Of a DNA stretch of 10,514 nucleotides, positions 1 to 8,125 are shown in pieces. The notes beneath the pieces were generated by a model. That model did no database searches, was not told where the DNA came from, and was given only the letters and a program-made list of their open reading frames with translations. Both the position numbers and the translations under genes were made by a program. Source of the stretch: Chlamydiia bacterium (GTDB taxonomy: Bacteria; Chlamydiota; Chlamydiia; Chlamydiales; Simkaniaceae). The DNA lies in contig JAGROF010000034.1 in NCBI GenBank assembly GCA_020440405.1, positions 1 to 10,514 on the forward strand, in the 5' to 3' direction. Numbering within the stretch: the first letter of the stretch is position 1; every line of letters begins with the position of its first letter.

Positions 1-2010
1 GGCATGGCCCACCGCGGGCGGCTCAATGTCCTGACCAATATTTTAGGAAAATCGTATACCGACCTTTTCCGGGAGTTTGAGAAGACCTATATTCCCGATA
101 CCTTTGAAGGTTCAGGAGATGTCAAATACCACAAGGGATTCTCTTCTGATGTTCCTACAAGAGCAGGGAAAACCGTCCACCTCTCTTTATGCGCGAACCC
201 CAGCCACTTAGAAGCTGTCGATCCTGTTGTGGAAGGAAGAACACGAGCAAAACAAGAGCAGAACTTTGGAGGAAAGACCTTTCCGATTCTCCCTGTGCTG
301 ATTCATGGAGATGCTTCGATTTCGGGGCAAGGGGTTGTGTATGAAACGATGCAACTCTCCAAACTTACAGGATATCAAACCGGAGGAACGCTCCACATTG
401 TCTTCAATAATCAAGTGGGGTTTACGGCTAATCCCGAAGAGACAAAGTCGACACCTTATTGTACCGATATTGCCAAATCGTTTGGAGCCCCTGTTTTCCA
501 TGTCAATGCGGAAGATCCTGAAAAGTGCGTTGCTGTCATGCGTCTGGCTGTTGAAATACGGCAGCGGTTTGGGTGTGATGTCTTTATTGAACTCAATTGC
601 CACCGGAAATATGGGCACAACGAAACCGATGAACCCGCCTTTACACAACCTCACATCTATCAGATCATTAAGCAGAAAGATATCATCCGAAACCTCTATC
701 GTAATAGGTTAATGCAAGAGGGGAGTCTTTCTAAAGAAGAAGGGGAAGCGCTTGAAAAAGAATTTAAAGACAGCTTAGAAGAGGCTCTAAAAATCACGCA
801 AGAAGAAAGCCTCAAAAAAACCTTCCCAGAAAAACCTTCCCTTTTAGCGCCAGTCAAAACGGATGTGCCGATTGAGCGTCTCAAAGAGTTAACTGATCGA
901 TTGACAACGGTTCCCGAAGGCTTTACATTAAATCCCAAGCTCAAACGTCTCCTTGAAGACCGTAAGAAGATGATCACAGGGGATTTAGAGGCTCCTGTTG
1001 TCGATTGGGGAATGGCAGAGCACCTAGCCTTTGCCACCCTGCTGACCGAAGGAGTTCATATCCGCTTGTCGGGACAAGATTCGGGGCGAGGCACTTTTTC
1101 TCATCGCCATGCAACCTTAACAGACCAGAAAACCGCCGAGCGGTACTACCCTTTGTCCCATCTGAGCGCAGACCAAGCCCCCTTTAATGTCTACAATTCC
1201 CCATTATCAGAATATGCTGTGATGGGATTTGAATATGGCTATAGCCTGTCCTACCACAAAGCGCTTACTCTTTGGGAAGGGCAGTTTGGAGACTTTGCAA
1301 ATGGGGCGCAGATCGTGATCGATCAATTCATTGTCTCAGCAGAGCAAAAATGGGGCCGCCTTTCCCCCTTGACCCTCCTTTTACCTCATGGATACGAAGG
1401 ACAAGGACCCGAGCACTCTTCAGGGCGCATGGAACGGTTCCTCCAACTTGCAGGGAATGACAGCCTATACATTATTAACCCTTCGAATGCCGCGCAGTAT
1501 TTTCATGCCTTGCGCCGTCAAGGGATGCAGAAACTCCTCAAACCCCTTGTCATCTTTACTCCCAAGGCTCTCCTCCGCTTTCCTCCTTCGATGAGTCCTC
1601 CTCAGGACTTGTCTCAAGGAGAATTTCAAGAAGTCATCGATGATCCTAAACGCCCTAAACATGCCAAACGCCTTCTTTTTTGCTGTGGAAAAGTCTACTA
1701 CGATCTTATGGAGAAAAATACTCGAGACGATTTAGCGCTGATTCGGATCGAACAGCTCTACCCTCTTCATGAAGAAAAAATTCAAGCGATTTTGAAAAAC
1801 TATGCAAAGATTTCTGAATGCTTTTGGGTTCAAGAAGAACCCCAAAACCAAGGAGCCTATTCCTATATTGCTCCTCTTTTACAAAACCTCCTTCCCGAAA
1901 AACTCATCTTAAGGTATGTCGGAAGAGATAGAAGTGCATCGACAGCAGCTGGAACAATTGCGCTTCACAATCAAGAACGCGAGAAATTCTTAAAAGAGGC
2001 CCTTGAATGA
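1..2010 (+). CDS. sucA: 2-oxoglutarate dehydrogenase E1 component, 5'-truncated by the window
   Basis: This is the thiamine diphosphate-dependent E1 subunit, which decarboxylates 2-oxoglutarate and passes the succinyl group to the lipoyl arm of E2 in the TCA cycle (cytoplasm). The frame is open from base 1 and begins inside the family motif [11 protein letters not shown], so the ATG at 4 is internal. By comparison with E. coli SucA (about 930 residues), roughly 250 N-terminal residues lie outside the window. Counting from that ATG, visible landmarks are the cofactor-binding GDAS (102-105) and NNQVGF (135-140), STPYCTD (149-155), HVNAEDPE (166-173), [11 protein letters not shown] (201-211), the transketolase-like [15 protein letters not shown] (from about 355), LSEYAV (401-406) and [13 protein letters not shown] (463-475). 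The C-terminal domain is intact and the gene ends in TGA, overlapping sucB by 4 bases, so the two are probably translated in a coupled way. The identification is secure. Confidence 0.97.
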   Translation, partial: GMAHRGRLNVLTNILGKSYTDLFREFEKTYIPDTFEGSGDVKYHKGFSSDVPTRAGKTVHLSLCANPSHLEAVDPVVEGRTRAKQEQNFGGKTFPILPVLIHGDASISGQGVVYETMQLSKLTGYQTGGTLHIVFNNQVGFTANPEETKSTPYCTDIAKSFGAPVFHVNAEDPEKCVAVMRLAVEIRQRFGCDVFIELNCHRKYGHNETDEPAFTQPHIYQIIKQKDIIRNLYRNRLMQEGSLSKEEGEALEKEFKDSLEEALKITQEESLKKTFPEKPSLLAPVKTDVPIERLKELTDRLTTVPEGFTLNPKLKRLLEDRKKMITGDLEAPVVDWGMAEHLAFATLLTEGVHIRLSGQDSGRGTFSHRHATLTDQKTAERYYPLSHLSADQAPFNVYNSPLSEYAVMGFEYGYSLSYHKALTLWEGQFGDFANGAQIVIDQFIVSAEQKWGRLSPLTLLLPHGYEGQGPEHSSGRMERFLQLAGNDSLYIINPSNAAQYFHALRRQGMQKLLKPLVIFTPKALLRFPPSMSPPQDLSQGEFQEVIDDPKRPKHAKRLLFCCGKVYYDLMEKNTRDDLALIRIEQLYPLHEEKIQAILKNYAKISECFWVQEEPQNQGAYSYIAPLLQNLLPEKLILRYVGRDRSASTAAGTIALHNQEREKFLKEALE

Positions 2011-3131
2011 AAGTCGATATCGTCGTCCCTTCCGCAGGAGAATCGGTAACCGAAGCAACCGTTGCCGCAATCATGAAAGACAATGGAACCTTTGTCAGCA
2101 AAGAAGAGGAAATTCTCGAACTTGAAACCGATAAAGTCAATCAGGTGCTCTATGCTCCCGAAGCAGGAACCTTAAACCTTAACGTCTCTGTTGATACAAT
2201 CGTCAAACCCAATCAAGTGATTGGATTTATCGATACCGAAGGGAAAGGAGAAGCGGCTCCTCCCGAGAAAAAAGAAGAAACATCGCCGCCGCCTCCTGCG
2301 CCTTCAGGAGAGGGGATTCGGAAATCTCCCGAAAGTTTTGTCGCCTCTTTAAATGACAAACCTGCAGCAGCACCGCCGCCGCCTGCTAAAGTTCCTACGC
2401 AGTCTCCTGCACCTAAGCAAGAAGGCCAAACACGCAAACGGATGAGTGGACTCCGCCGCACCATTGCAAAGCGCCTTGTCGAAGTGAAAAACACTACCGC
2501 CATGCTCACCACGTTTAATGAAGTCGACATGTCTCAAGTGATGGAGATCCGTGCAAGGGAAAAAGACGCTTTTTTCAAAAAGCATGACGTCAAATTGGGA
2601 TTCATGTCCTTTTTTGTGAAAGCATGTGTTGCGGCACTCAAAGAGTTGCCAGATGTCAACGCCTATATCGATGGAGACGAAATCGTCTATAACGAGGGGT
2701 GTCACATCAGTATTTCAGTTTCGACACCTAAAGGACTCATGGTTCCCGTGCTTAGGCATGCTGAAAAGCTGACCTTTGCAGGAGTTGAAAAGGGGATTCA
2801 AGCCTTTGCTGTCAAAGCACGAGAGGGAAGCATTTCCATTGAAGACCTCCAAGGAGGAACCTTTACGATTACTAACGGAGGGGTGTTTGGCTCGATGCTT
2901 TCCACTCCGATCATCAACCCTCCCCAAAGTGCCATTTTAGGGATGCACAACATTGTGCAGCGAGCCGTTGTTGTAGAGGGCAAAATAGAAATCCGTCCCA
3001 TGATGTATCTGGCCCTGAGCTATGACCATCGGATTATCGATGGAAAAGAAGCCGTCACCTTTCTTGTCCGTGTAAAAGAAATGCTCGAAAAGCCCGAGCG
3101 CTTGCTTTTAGAGGGTGCATGCGAATTATGA
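2007..3131 (+). CDS. sucB: Dihydrolipoyllysine succinyltransferase, E2 of the 2-oxoglutarate dehydrogenase complex
   Basis: E2 forms the core of the complex and moves the succinyl group from its lipoyl arm to CoA. The 374-residue protein has an N-terminal lipoyl domain (about 1-77) with the lipoylated lysine predicted at K43 in ETDKVNQ. A Pro/Ala-rich linker follows (about 78-142), then the acyltransferase core (about 146-374). The core contains [29 protein letters not shown] and the active-site DHRIIDG, with H341 and D345 as the expected catalytic pair. The start overlaps the sucA stop (ATGA) and has AGAGG seven bases upstream at 1995-1999. The protein is about 30 residues shorter than E. 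coli SucB because the linker lacks a recognisable peripheral subunit-binding domain. Only a short [11 protein letters not shown] stretch (107-117) sits where it would be. The core resembles both E. coli SucB and mitochondrial DLST, which also lacks that domain. Confidence 0.96.
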   Translation: MKVDIVVPSAGESVTEATVAAIMKDNGTFVSKEEEILELETDKVNQVLYAPEAGTLNLNVSVDTIVKPNQVIGFIDTEGKGEAAPPEKKEETSPPPPAPSGEGIRKSPESFVASLNDKPAAAPPPPAKVPTQSPAPKQEGQTRKRMSGLRRTIAKRLVEVKNTTAMLTTFNEVDMSQVMEIRAREKDAFFKKHDVKLGFMSFFVKACVAALKELPDVNAYIDGDEIVYNEGCHISISVSTPKGLMVPVLRHAEKLTFAGVEKGIQAFAVKAREGSISIEDLQGGTFTITNGGVFGSMLSTPIINPPQSAILGMHNIVQRAVVVEGKIEIRPMMYLALSYDHRIIDGKEAVTFLVRVKEMLEKPERLLLEGACEL

Positions 3132-3220
3132 ACCTATCCAGTATTAAAGATATTTTTAATTCCACGTTTTTTGGCATCTTTTTAGCCTTTTTCAATCTCT
3201 TAGGAGAAACCGATGACTGA
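3128..3220 (+). CDS. Possible 30-residue hydrophobic peptide bridging sucB and lpdA
   Basis: An ATG at 3128 overlaps the sucB stop in the ATGA arrangement seen at the sucA/sucB junction. It opens a 30-codon frame ending in TGA at 3218-3220, which overlaps the lpdA start by 8 bases. The peptide would have a polar start (MNLSSIKD), a Phe/Leu-rich stretch (about residues 9-26, [17 protein letters not shown]) long enough to be a short membrane segment, and an acidic tail (ETDD). A purine stretch AGAGGG (3110-3115) lies 12 bases upstream, which is further than ideal. No family is recognised. The frame could be real, or only a device for carrying ribosomes from sucB to lpdA. It could also be chance, since T-rich spacer DNA readily encodes Phe and Leu. 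Confidence 0.3.
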   Translation: MNLSSIKDIFNSTFFGIFLAFFNLLGETDD

Positions 3221-4586
3221 TTCCTTTGATGTGATCGTCATTGGATCAGGCCCTGGAGGCTATGTCGCAGCCATTCGCGCCGCGCAGCTAGGGCTTAAAA
3301 CTGCATGCGTTGAAAAAGACAAAACCCTTGGCGGCACCTGCCTAAATGTCGGGTGCATTCCCTCCAAATGCTTATTGCAATCTTCCGAAATGTATTTTCA
3401 GCTCCTTCACGAAGGGAAAACCCATGGAATTGAAGCGACCCCAACCCTTAACTTCTCTCAGATGATGAAACGGAAAAGTGAGGTAGTCGCAGGATTTAAC
3501 CAAGGAATCCAAGGATTGTTTAAGAAAAATCGGATTACTGCCATTCAAGGGTTAGCCACCTTTAAAGATCCCCATACAATCACCGTTGAAGGGAAAAAAT
3601 ACACCGCCAAAAACTTTATTCTGGCAACCGGATCCGAGCCCACACCCCTTCCCTTTCTTCCCTTTGATGAAGAGAAAGTTCTTTCATCCACCGGCGCCCT
3701 GGCACTGAAAGAGGTTCCGAAGAAGATGATTGTCGTAGGAGCAGGGATTATTGGAGTGGAGCTTGGCTCAGTCTATAGCCGCTTAGGAACAGAGGTTCAT
3801 TTTGTGGAGTTTCTCGACAAGATTTGTCCCACTCTAGACAGCGCTATTTCGACGGCCCTCCAGCAGACACTCACCCAGCAAGGGCTCACCTTCCAGCTCT
3901 CATCCAAAGTTGCCGGAGCCGAAGTGAAAGCCTCAGGAGTGCAACTCTCGATCGAAGGAGGCAAGACCCTTTCTGCCGATAAAGCCCTTCTCTCCATTGG
4001 AAGGCGCCCCTATACCCAAGGACTCGGCTTAGAAGCCCTTCAAATTACCCCCGATCAGCGGGGCTTTATCCCGATCGATCGCAACTTTCGGACCTCTCAT
4101 CCTCACATCTACGCCATTGGAGATATCGTCGATGGCCCCATGCTCGCTCATAAAGCCTCAGAAGAAGGGGTCGCTGTTGCCGAGCTCATTGCCGGGCAAA
4201 GCCCTCACATCGAATATATCGCCATCCCTAGTGTTGTCTATACCCACCCTGAAGTCGGAGCCGTTGGCCTGACCGAAGAAGAGGCTAAAAAAATGGGAAT
4301 TTCCATCAAAACCGGCAAGTTTCCCTTCAAAGCCAACTCCCGTGCCCGTTGCTCTGGAGAAGATGTAGGTTTTGTCAAAATGATTGCCGAAGCGCAAACA
4401 GGGATCCTCCTAGGGGTCCATATTCTCTCCGCCCACGCCGGTGAGCTCATCGCTGAAGCCACCCTGGCTTTAGAAAAGCGGGCCACCGCTGCCGATCTGG
4501 CTCGCACCTGCCATGCCCACCCCACCCTCTCCGAAGCTCTCAAAGAAGCTGCCCTTGCTCTTACTAGCAAACCCATTCATTTATAA
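3213..4586 (+). CDS. lpdA: Dihydrolipoamide dehydrogenase (E3)
   Basis: This FAD flavoprotein reoxidises the dihydrolipoyl arm of E2 and reduces NAD+. It serves 2-oxoglutarate dehydrogenase here and possibly pyruvate dehydrogenase or glycine cleavage too. The 457-residue length is normal for the family. Motifs in order are the FAD-binding GSGPGGY (11-17), the redox-active disulphide GGTCLNVGCIPSK with C43 and C48, the NAD-binding GAGIIGVELGS (176-186), AIGD (301-304) for the second FAD contact, the dimerisation-domain VVYTHPEVGAVGLTEEEA, and the C-terminal HAHPTLSE with the predicted catalytic pair H436/E441. The start has AGGAGA (3202-3207) five bases upstream. It lies 81 bases after the sucB stop with no terminator visible between, so E1, E2 and E3 probably share one transcript. 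In Chlamydiaceae, from memory, sucAB and lpdA are at separate loci. All key residues are present. Confidence 0.97.
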   Translation: MTDSFDVIVIGSGPGGYVAAIRAAQLGLKTACVEKDKTLGGTCLNVGCIPSKCLLQSSEMYFQLLHEGKTHGIEATPTLNFSQMMKRKSEVVAGFNQGIQGLFKKNRITAIQGLATFKDPHTITVEGKKYTAKNFILATGSEPTPLPFLPFDEEKVLSSTGALALKEVPKKMIVVGAGIIGVELGSVYSRLGTEVHFVEFLDKICPTLDSAISTALQQTLTQQGLTFQLSSKVAGAEVKASGVQLSIEGGKTLSADKALLSIGRRPYTQGLGLEALQITPDQRGFIPIDRNFRTSHPHIYAIGDIVDGPMLAHKASEEGVAVAELIAGQSPHIEYIAIPSVVYTHPEVGAVGLTEEEAKKMGISIKTGKFPFKANSRARCSGEDVGFVKMIAEAQTGILLGVHILSAHAGELIAEATLALEKRATAADLARTCHAHPTLSEALKEAALALTSKPIHL

Positions 4587-4603
4587 AAATACCACAGAGA
4601 AGA
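4581..4603 (+). repeat. Direct repeat copy 1 (TTATAAAAATACCACAGAGA type)
   Basis: This copy begins at the lpdA stop codon and matches 4714-4737 apart from one extra A in the A-run and one base near the end. The shared core is ATACCACAGAGAA. Its core is also the left arm of the inverted repeat at 4587-4644. Sequences built on ACCACAGAG are, from general knowledge, a dispersed non-coding repeat type in many environmental bacteria. Copy number in this genome cannot be judged from the window. Confidence 0.7.
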
Positions 4604-4644
4604 AATGTCCAACTCTGTGTTCTCACTGTTCTCTGTGGTTATTT
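4587..4644. repeat. Imperfect inverted repeat / hairpin just after lpdA
   Basis: The left arm 4587-4601 (AAATACCACAGAGAA) pairs with the right arm 4629-4644 (TTCTCTGTGGTTATTT), with one bulged base and a loop of about 27 bases. The hairpin starts directly after the lpdA stop. It could protect or end the lpdA transcript, although no clean U-tract follows, so I treat it as a repeat element that may have been taken up as a 3' structure. Confidence 0.6.
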
Positions 4645-4713
4645 ATTTGTGCTAAGAGACATTCTCTGAATGAAGGTGAGAGCTGTTCTGGGGGAGGCGT
4701 GGGCGTTGTTAAA

Positions 4714-4737
4714 TTATAAAAAATACCACAGAGAACA
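4714..4737 (+). repeat. Direct repeat copy 2 (TTATAAAAAATACCACAGAG type)
   Basis: This is the second copy of the element at 4581-4603, followed by further CAGAG-like units (ACAGAGAGAGCACC up to about 4747). The two copies flank about 110 bases with no gene. This looks like a small repeat unit duplicated or inserted at the junction between convergent genes. Confidence 0.65.
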
Positions 4738-4770
4738 GAGAGAGCACCAAGGAGGAGCTTCATCTCCTAT

Positions 4771-4803
4771 AAAAAAAGGCCCGTGCCTGGGGCACGAGCC
4801 TTT
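4771..4803 (-). terminator. Rho-independent terminator of the 1074-residue gene, possibly bidirectional
   Basis: The arms 4775-4787 (AAAGGCCCGTGCC) and 4791-4803 (GGCACGAGCCTTT) form a 13-bp stem with a 3-base loop. Read on the - strand the single non-Watson-Crick position is a G-U pair, and a run of seven U follows (4771-4777). It lies about 40 bases beyond the stop of the - strand gene at 4844. On the + strand the same stem is followed by TTTGTGTTTG, so it could also stop transcription arriving from lpdA. Confidence 0.88.
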
Positions 4804-4811
4804 GTGTTTGA

Positions 4812-4835
4812 TCTAGTCTCTCAGACGAGATTAGA
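4812..4835 (+). other. Small hairpin between the - strand stop codon and its terminator
   Basis: TCTAGTCTC (4812-4820) and GAGATTAGA (4827-4835) form a 9-bp stem with a 6-base loop, complete on + strand RNA if one G-U pair is allowed. On - strand RNA that position is a C/A mismatch. The role is unknown. It may be an accessory terminator stem for transcription coming from lpdA. Confidence 0.4.
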
Positions 4836-4843
4836 CAAGTGCT

Positions 4844-7800
4844 TTAATGTGCCTGAAGTTCATGAAAGAGCGCATTTAGTTGCTGGAATGCGCCTGCTTT
4901 CTGCTCTTCTTCAGCGTCACCATTCAAGACTTGAAGATAAGTGAGCACAGTAGTGTAGGCAGCTTGAGCCGGTCCTTCAACTGTCACGTCAACTGCTTCA
5001 CCCATCATGAACTCTACAAGGTCTCTAGCAAAGGTTTCAACAGACTCTGCTTGCCCAAGAGAGCGCTCGATGTTTGCACGACTCAAGTCTTTGAAATCAA
5101 CCGCATCATGAAACGCTTCTTCTGCTTCTAAATGTGCAGCATACTCAAAGATGTCTTCGATGGCTTTGAAAGCAGCCTCTTGAGAATCCTCAACTTGAAG
5201 ACGCGTTAGTTGAGCAGAGATTGCTTCTAAAATTTCATCATCTCCTCCGTCAAGCTCATCAACACCTAAGGCCCTTTTAGCCAAAGTCTGTGCTGTGGCT
5301 TCTTGCCCGTCCTTAGCGATTAGAGCAAGAAGTTGCCCAGCAGTCATTTTTGGAGCTTCCTGTTCTATGAGTACAAAATCCTCTACAGAGGGGCTTCTAG
5401 GAAGCACAGGACTCTCTACATCCAAGTCAAAGTCTGCTGGGATAGCTCTTTCTGGTAACGCTCCAGTTGCCAATGTTCCTTGAAGCATTGCAAAAGCGTC
5501 ACCGGCAGTCTCTTCACTTTGAAGTCCTCGAAGAGCACTTGTTAGAGCATTTACAGTCATTTTTTTCATGCCTGCTCTATGCGCTTCGCTGACATCGTTG
5601 AAGTTCATCCCTGCGACAAGATCTTGAGCAATGCGTTCTTCATTGCCTTTAGCGGCTAATGTCAGACGCTCGATTTTTCCTTCTTCGATCATGTATTTAG
5701 GAGTGTTCATCGCTGCTTGGGCTGCAGCAAGAGCTGCATGCTGCTTGATCAAAGTCTGTTCAAACGCAGCTTTTCTCTCGTCATTAAAGACTCTGAGCTC
5801 TACACGCTCGCCACTTGGAAGATCAATGAAGTGCGATTTTCCACTTCTGTTGAGAACAGGGTCTGTAATGTCTTGCATTGCATCCGTAACAGCTTGCGCT
5901 GCATCTCGGACTGCTTGCGACTCTGCCATAAGCTCAGCAAACTCTTTTGAAGACATCTTTCCTTGCGTCAGGAGGATGCGGGCGGCATCTGCGGGGTTAT
6001 TTAGGAACTTTAGAGTTTCGTGAGTCAGTGTTGCAGATCCTGCGGCATTTGCTTCACGCAGTCCCATAGCTGTTGCAAGCATCTGATAGTAGTCTTTATC
6101 TTGCAAGTTATGTCTTTGTTGAAGAGGTGTGTCATCGATATCGTGAGGATCTCTAATGCCAAGGGATTGCACATAAGGCTCTGCAAACATGCCTGTAACG
6201 ATGTCTTCGCGGAGTCCTTGAGGGGTAGCAATAGCGTTTAAAGCACGTGCTGCTCCATCCCCACTAAGTGTCTTTTGAAGTTCAGGCCTACCCGTCGTTC
6301 CTTGAGAAGCAAGAACCGCCAGACTTTGAAGCTCTCTTCTGAGCCCTTCAAGTTCTGCTTGCTTTCCTTTTTGGTCATAATGATCGACAGCAGCTGTAAT
6401 TGGAGCGCCTTCACGTCTGAGGTAATTCAGTGCTGCTTCGTACTGAGCAGTAATCTCTTTTGAGGAAGAAAGGAAAGACTTGAAGAGAGACTGCTTTGCT
6501 TCAGCTGTTGAAACTTGGCTTGTTCCTTTTTGTGCACGGAGTCTGGCTTGTTCATTTATCACAGCGGCTTGGCCTAGGATGCGACTATCTGTAAAGACTT
6601 TAAAAATGTCTACATTGTCAGAGCCATCTGTGTTGTCCCCAAGGACCAGAACTAGATTTGCATTCACATTTTCTGGCAACATGTCTGCAATTGAATCAGT
6701 TGCAGACCATTGTCCTCCTAAAGCAATCACAACATCTTGAAGAGGCATTTTGTCCCAGGTTCCTTTAGCTTCGTCGAAGGTTCCGTCATAAGCACGAAGA
6801 AGAGTGAACACATCATCTGTCATGCCGTAAGAGCTCATCACTTGTGCGATGAAGTGCATTTCTCCAGTCTGAGTGCCAAGATTTTCACTTGCGATTCCTT
6901 TAAAATGCTTCAGGACTTCAGCAGAGACATGATCTGTAGTGGTTGTGAGGTTATGCAGCGCATCAATGCGTTGATTAATACCTCCGACAGCTGTTTTCAT
7001 TTTAGATGTGAACGTAGGATTTGCTTTAAGAGCATCCCAGATTTGGGTTTGAAACTTTGCAGTAGCTTTTTCAAGCGCTTCCATGTCGTCTTCAGCAACA
7101 CCTGATAGATCGGTCAGGCTAGCTTGAGCAAAGAGTGCGGCATGATCTCGCACTTTGTCATAGACAGAGTCAAGATCACTCGCATCGAATTCTTGAGCGA
7201 GCTTACCTGCATAATTAATAACAGCAAGAGGAGCCTTTTCTCCAGGAGCTACAGGAGCCGTTTTGAGCCAGAGGTGACTCATCTGGTCGACTAGGACTTC
7301 CATTTCTCGCGATCCATCAGCGATGCCCGCTTCTTTCGCAATGTTCATAGTCACGACAGCAACCATTTGTCTTTGAGCATCAAAATCGTCAGAAAGTTGC
7401 GCCACAGCATGCACCGCTTGCTCAAGCTCTGCAAGGGCTTCTCTTTTTTGAGAGCTTGTAACAAAAGCTCCTGTTTTACTCTTTTCTTTGATGCTTCCAA
7501 GAATTAGATCAGCGTTTTGTTCTACGGCATTTTCTGTGTTAATCTGGGGTCTATCTCCTTTTGCACGGGCAAGTCCATGCTCACGATACTGATCCAGGTC
7601 AATGGTAACTCCACGGTCTCTGAGTCCTGCAAGGTACTTGACAGCTTGCGTGACTTCAGTAGGATTTTTTAGCAGTTCTTGGTTGGCTGTTGCTTCCTTA
7701 ACAAGGTTGCTACCCTGAAAGACGCAAGTCCAGAATGTTTTTATCCCAAACCAGGCTGTTGCAAAGAATCCTCCAGGGACTGTACCGCCTCTTGCGACTT

Positions 7801-8068
7801 CATCACCAGCGAGTTTCCAAGCTGAAAACTCCTGATTTAGAAGAGCGTGCCCTTTTGAGAGACCTCCTTCTTCTGTGATTTGACCGGATTTTAGTCCAAA
7901 TGCCTGCTCAACAGCGTCATTGACACTGATTTGACGGACTTCTCTAATAGCTAAGCTAGAGCCATTTACGGCAGATGGACTAGAAGAAAACTCTTCTCTT
8001 CTAGACTGTGTTGTATGTAGATTTAGAGCATCCATACTCAAAGATCTTGGTAATCTTACTTCTTCCAT
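4844..8068 (-). CDS. Large uncharacterised helical protein (1074 aa), paralogue of the adjacent upstream gene
   Basis: I do not recognise this family and see no catalytic motif. The start is placed at 8068 (MEEVRLPRSL) because AGAAGG lies 8 bases upstream and an extended -10 promoter lies within the 26-codon in-frame extension to an ATG at 8146. The N-terminus has no signal peptide. Its first 40 residues are rich in Ser, Thr and Asn, as in many type III secretion signals, but this is only suggestive. An aromatic-rich, weakly hydrophobic stretch (about 99-117, GGFFATAWFGIKTFWTCVF) holds the only cysteine I find. The rest looks like Ala/Leu/Glu/Gln-rich helices with no clear membrane span. From residue 219 onward it aligns with the upstream neighbour, except for about 98 extra residues (nt about 5400-5700). 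The gene is convergent with lpdA, has its own promoter and terminator, and ends in TAA. A secreted structural or effector protein is possible; the function is unknown. Confidence 0.9.
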   Translation of the reverse strand: MEEVRLPRSLSMDALNLHTTQSRREEFSSSPSAVNGSSLAIREVRQISVNDAVEQAFGLKSGQITEEGGLSKGHALLNQEFSAWKLAGDEVARGGTVPGGFFATAWFGIKTFWTCVFQGSNLVKEATANQELLKNPTEVTQAVKYLAGLRDRGVTIDLDQYREHGLARAKGDRPQINTENAVEQNADLILGSIKEKSKTGAFVTSSQKREALAELEQAVHAVAQLSDDFDAQRQMVAVVTMNIAKEAGIADGSREMEVLVDQMSHLWLKTAPVAPGEKAPLAVINYAGKLAQEFDASDLDSVYDKVRDHAALFAQASLTDLSGVAEDDMEALEKATAKFQTQIWDALKANPTFTSKMKTAVGGINQRIDALHNLTTTTDHVSAEVLKHFKGIASENLGTQTGEMHFIAQVMSSYGMTDDVFTLLRAYDGTFDEAKGTWDKMPLQDVVIALGGQWSATDSIADMLPENVNANLVLVLGDNTDGSDNVDIFKVFTDSRILGQAAVINEQARLRAQKGTSQVSTAEAKQSLFKSFLSSSKEITAQYEAALNYLRREGAPITAAVDHYDQKGKQAELEGLRRELQSLAVLASQGTTGRPELQKTLSGDGAARALNAIATPQGLREDIVTGMFAEPYVQSLGIRDPHDIDDTPLQQRHNLQDKDYYQMLATAMGLREANAAGSATLTHETLKFLNNPADAARILLTQGKMSSKEFAELMAESQAVRDAAQAVTDAMQDITDPVLNRSGKSHFIDLPSGERVELRVFNDERKAAFEQTLIKQHAALAAAQAAMNTPKYMIEEGKIERLTLAAKGNEERIAQDLVAGMNFNDVSEAHRAGMKKMTVNALTSALRGLQSEETAGDAFAMLQGTLATGALPERAIPADFDLDVESPVLPRSPSVEDFVLIEQEAPKMTAGQLLALIAKDGQEATAQTLAKRALGVDELDGGDDEILEAISAQLTRLQVEDSQEAAFKAIEDIFEYAAHLEAEEAFHDAVDFKDLSRANIERSLGQAESVETFARDLVEFMMGEAVDVTVEGPAQAAYTTVLTYLQVLNGDAEEEQKAGAFQQLNALFHELQAH
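6017..6360 (-). repeat. Highly conserved segment shared with 9149-9490 (paralogous copy)
   Basis: This part of the 1074-residue gene is nearly identical in DNA to 9149-9490 in the neighbour, including 77 consecutive identical bases (6197-6273 against 9326-9402). It encodes the best-conserved protein block, with shared words such as SLAVLASQGTT, LSGDGAARALNA, TPQGLREDIV, FAEPYVQSLGIRDP and AMGLREAN. The rarity of synonymous changes points to recent sequence exchange and not only to selection on the protein. Confidence 0.85.
7015..7110 (-). repeat. 96-base perfect repeat shared with 10102-10197
   Basis: These 96 bases are identical in the two paralogous genes. They encode the segment around SGVAEDDMEALEKATAKF and QIWDALKANP. 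Flanking DNA on the side of 7014 differs at several positions, so the identical tract has fairly sharp limits. Confidence 0.88.
7336..7430 (-). repeat. At least 95-base perfect repeat shared with 10420-10514
   Basis: These bases match 10420-10514 without a difference, and the match is cut by the window end, so it is probably longer. The segment encodes the words VHAVAQLSDDFDAQ and MVAVVTMNIA. With the tracts at 6197 and 7015 it forms a series of perfect matches separated by diverged DNA. Confidence 0.88.
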
Positions 8069-8075
8069 TGTTTCA

Positions 8076-8082
8076 CCCTTCT
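8076..8082 (-). promoter_or_regulatory. Ribosome binding site that fixes the start at 8068
   Basis: On the - strand the sequence AGAAGGG is followed, after about 8 bases (TGAAACA and neighbours), by ATG at 8068. No comparable purine stretch precedes the in-frame ATG at 8146, which supports the shorter protein. Confidence 0.75.
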
Positions 8083-8116
8083 TGATTATTAATGTTTTTT
8101 TAAGATAACGATAATT

Positions 8117-8125
8117 ATTATAACA
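8117..8125 (-). promoter_or_regulatory. Extended -10 promoter (TGTTATAAT) for the 1074-residue gene
   Basis: On the - strand TGT directly precedes a perfect TATAAT (8117-8122), giving the TGn extended -10 form recognised by the major sigma factor. No good -35 box is seen at 16-18 bases, only weak AT-rich matches, which is usual for extended -10 promoters. Initiation near 8110 would give a leader of about 40 bases containing the ribosome binding site. The surrounding 8085-8250 region is strongly AT-rich and contains other, weaker -10-like words. Confidence 0.65.

Noticed and set aside
208..654. Antisense open frame of 148 codons inside sucA, with others of 60-135 codons inside sucA, sucB and lpdA.
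   Set aside because: They overlap strongly conserved enzyme coding sequence entirely, have no promoter or ribosome binding site, and encode no recognisable protein.
4581..4747. CRISPR array suggested by repeated ACCACAGAG units.
   Set aside because: There are only two direct copies and one inverted copy, with unequal spacing and no cas genes nearby.
6020..6241. Antisense open frame on the + strand that recurs at the matching place in the other paralogue (9152-9370).
   Set aside because: It exists in both copies because the underlying - strand DNA is nearly identical there. It has no ribosome binding site, is rich in rare Cys/Arg patterns, and mirrors the real coding frame.
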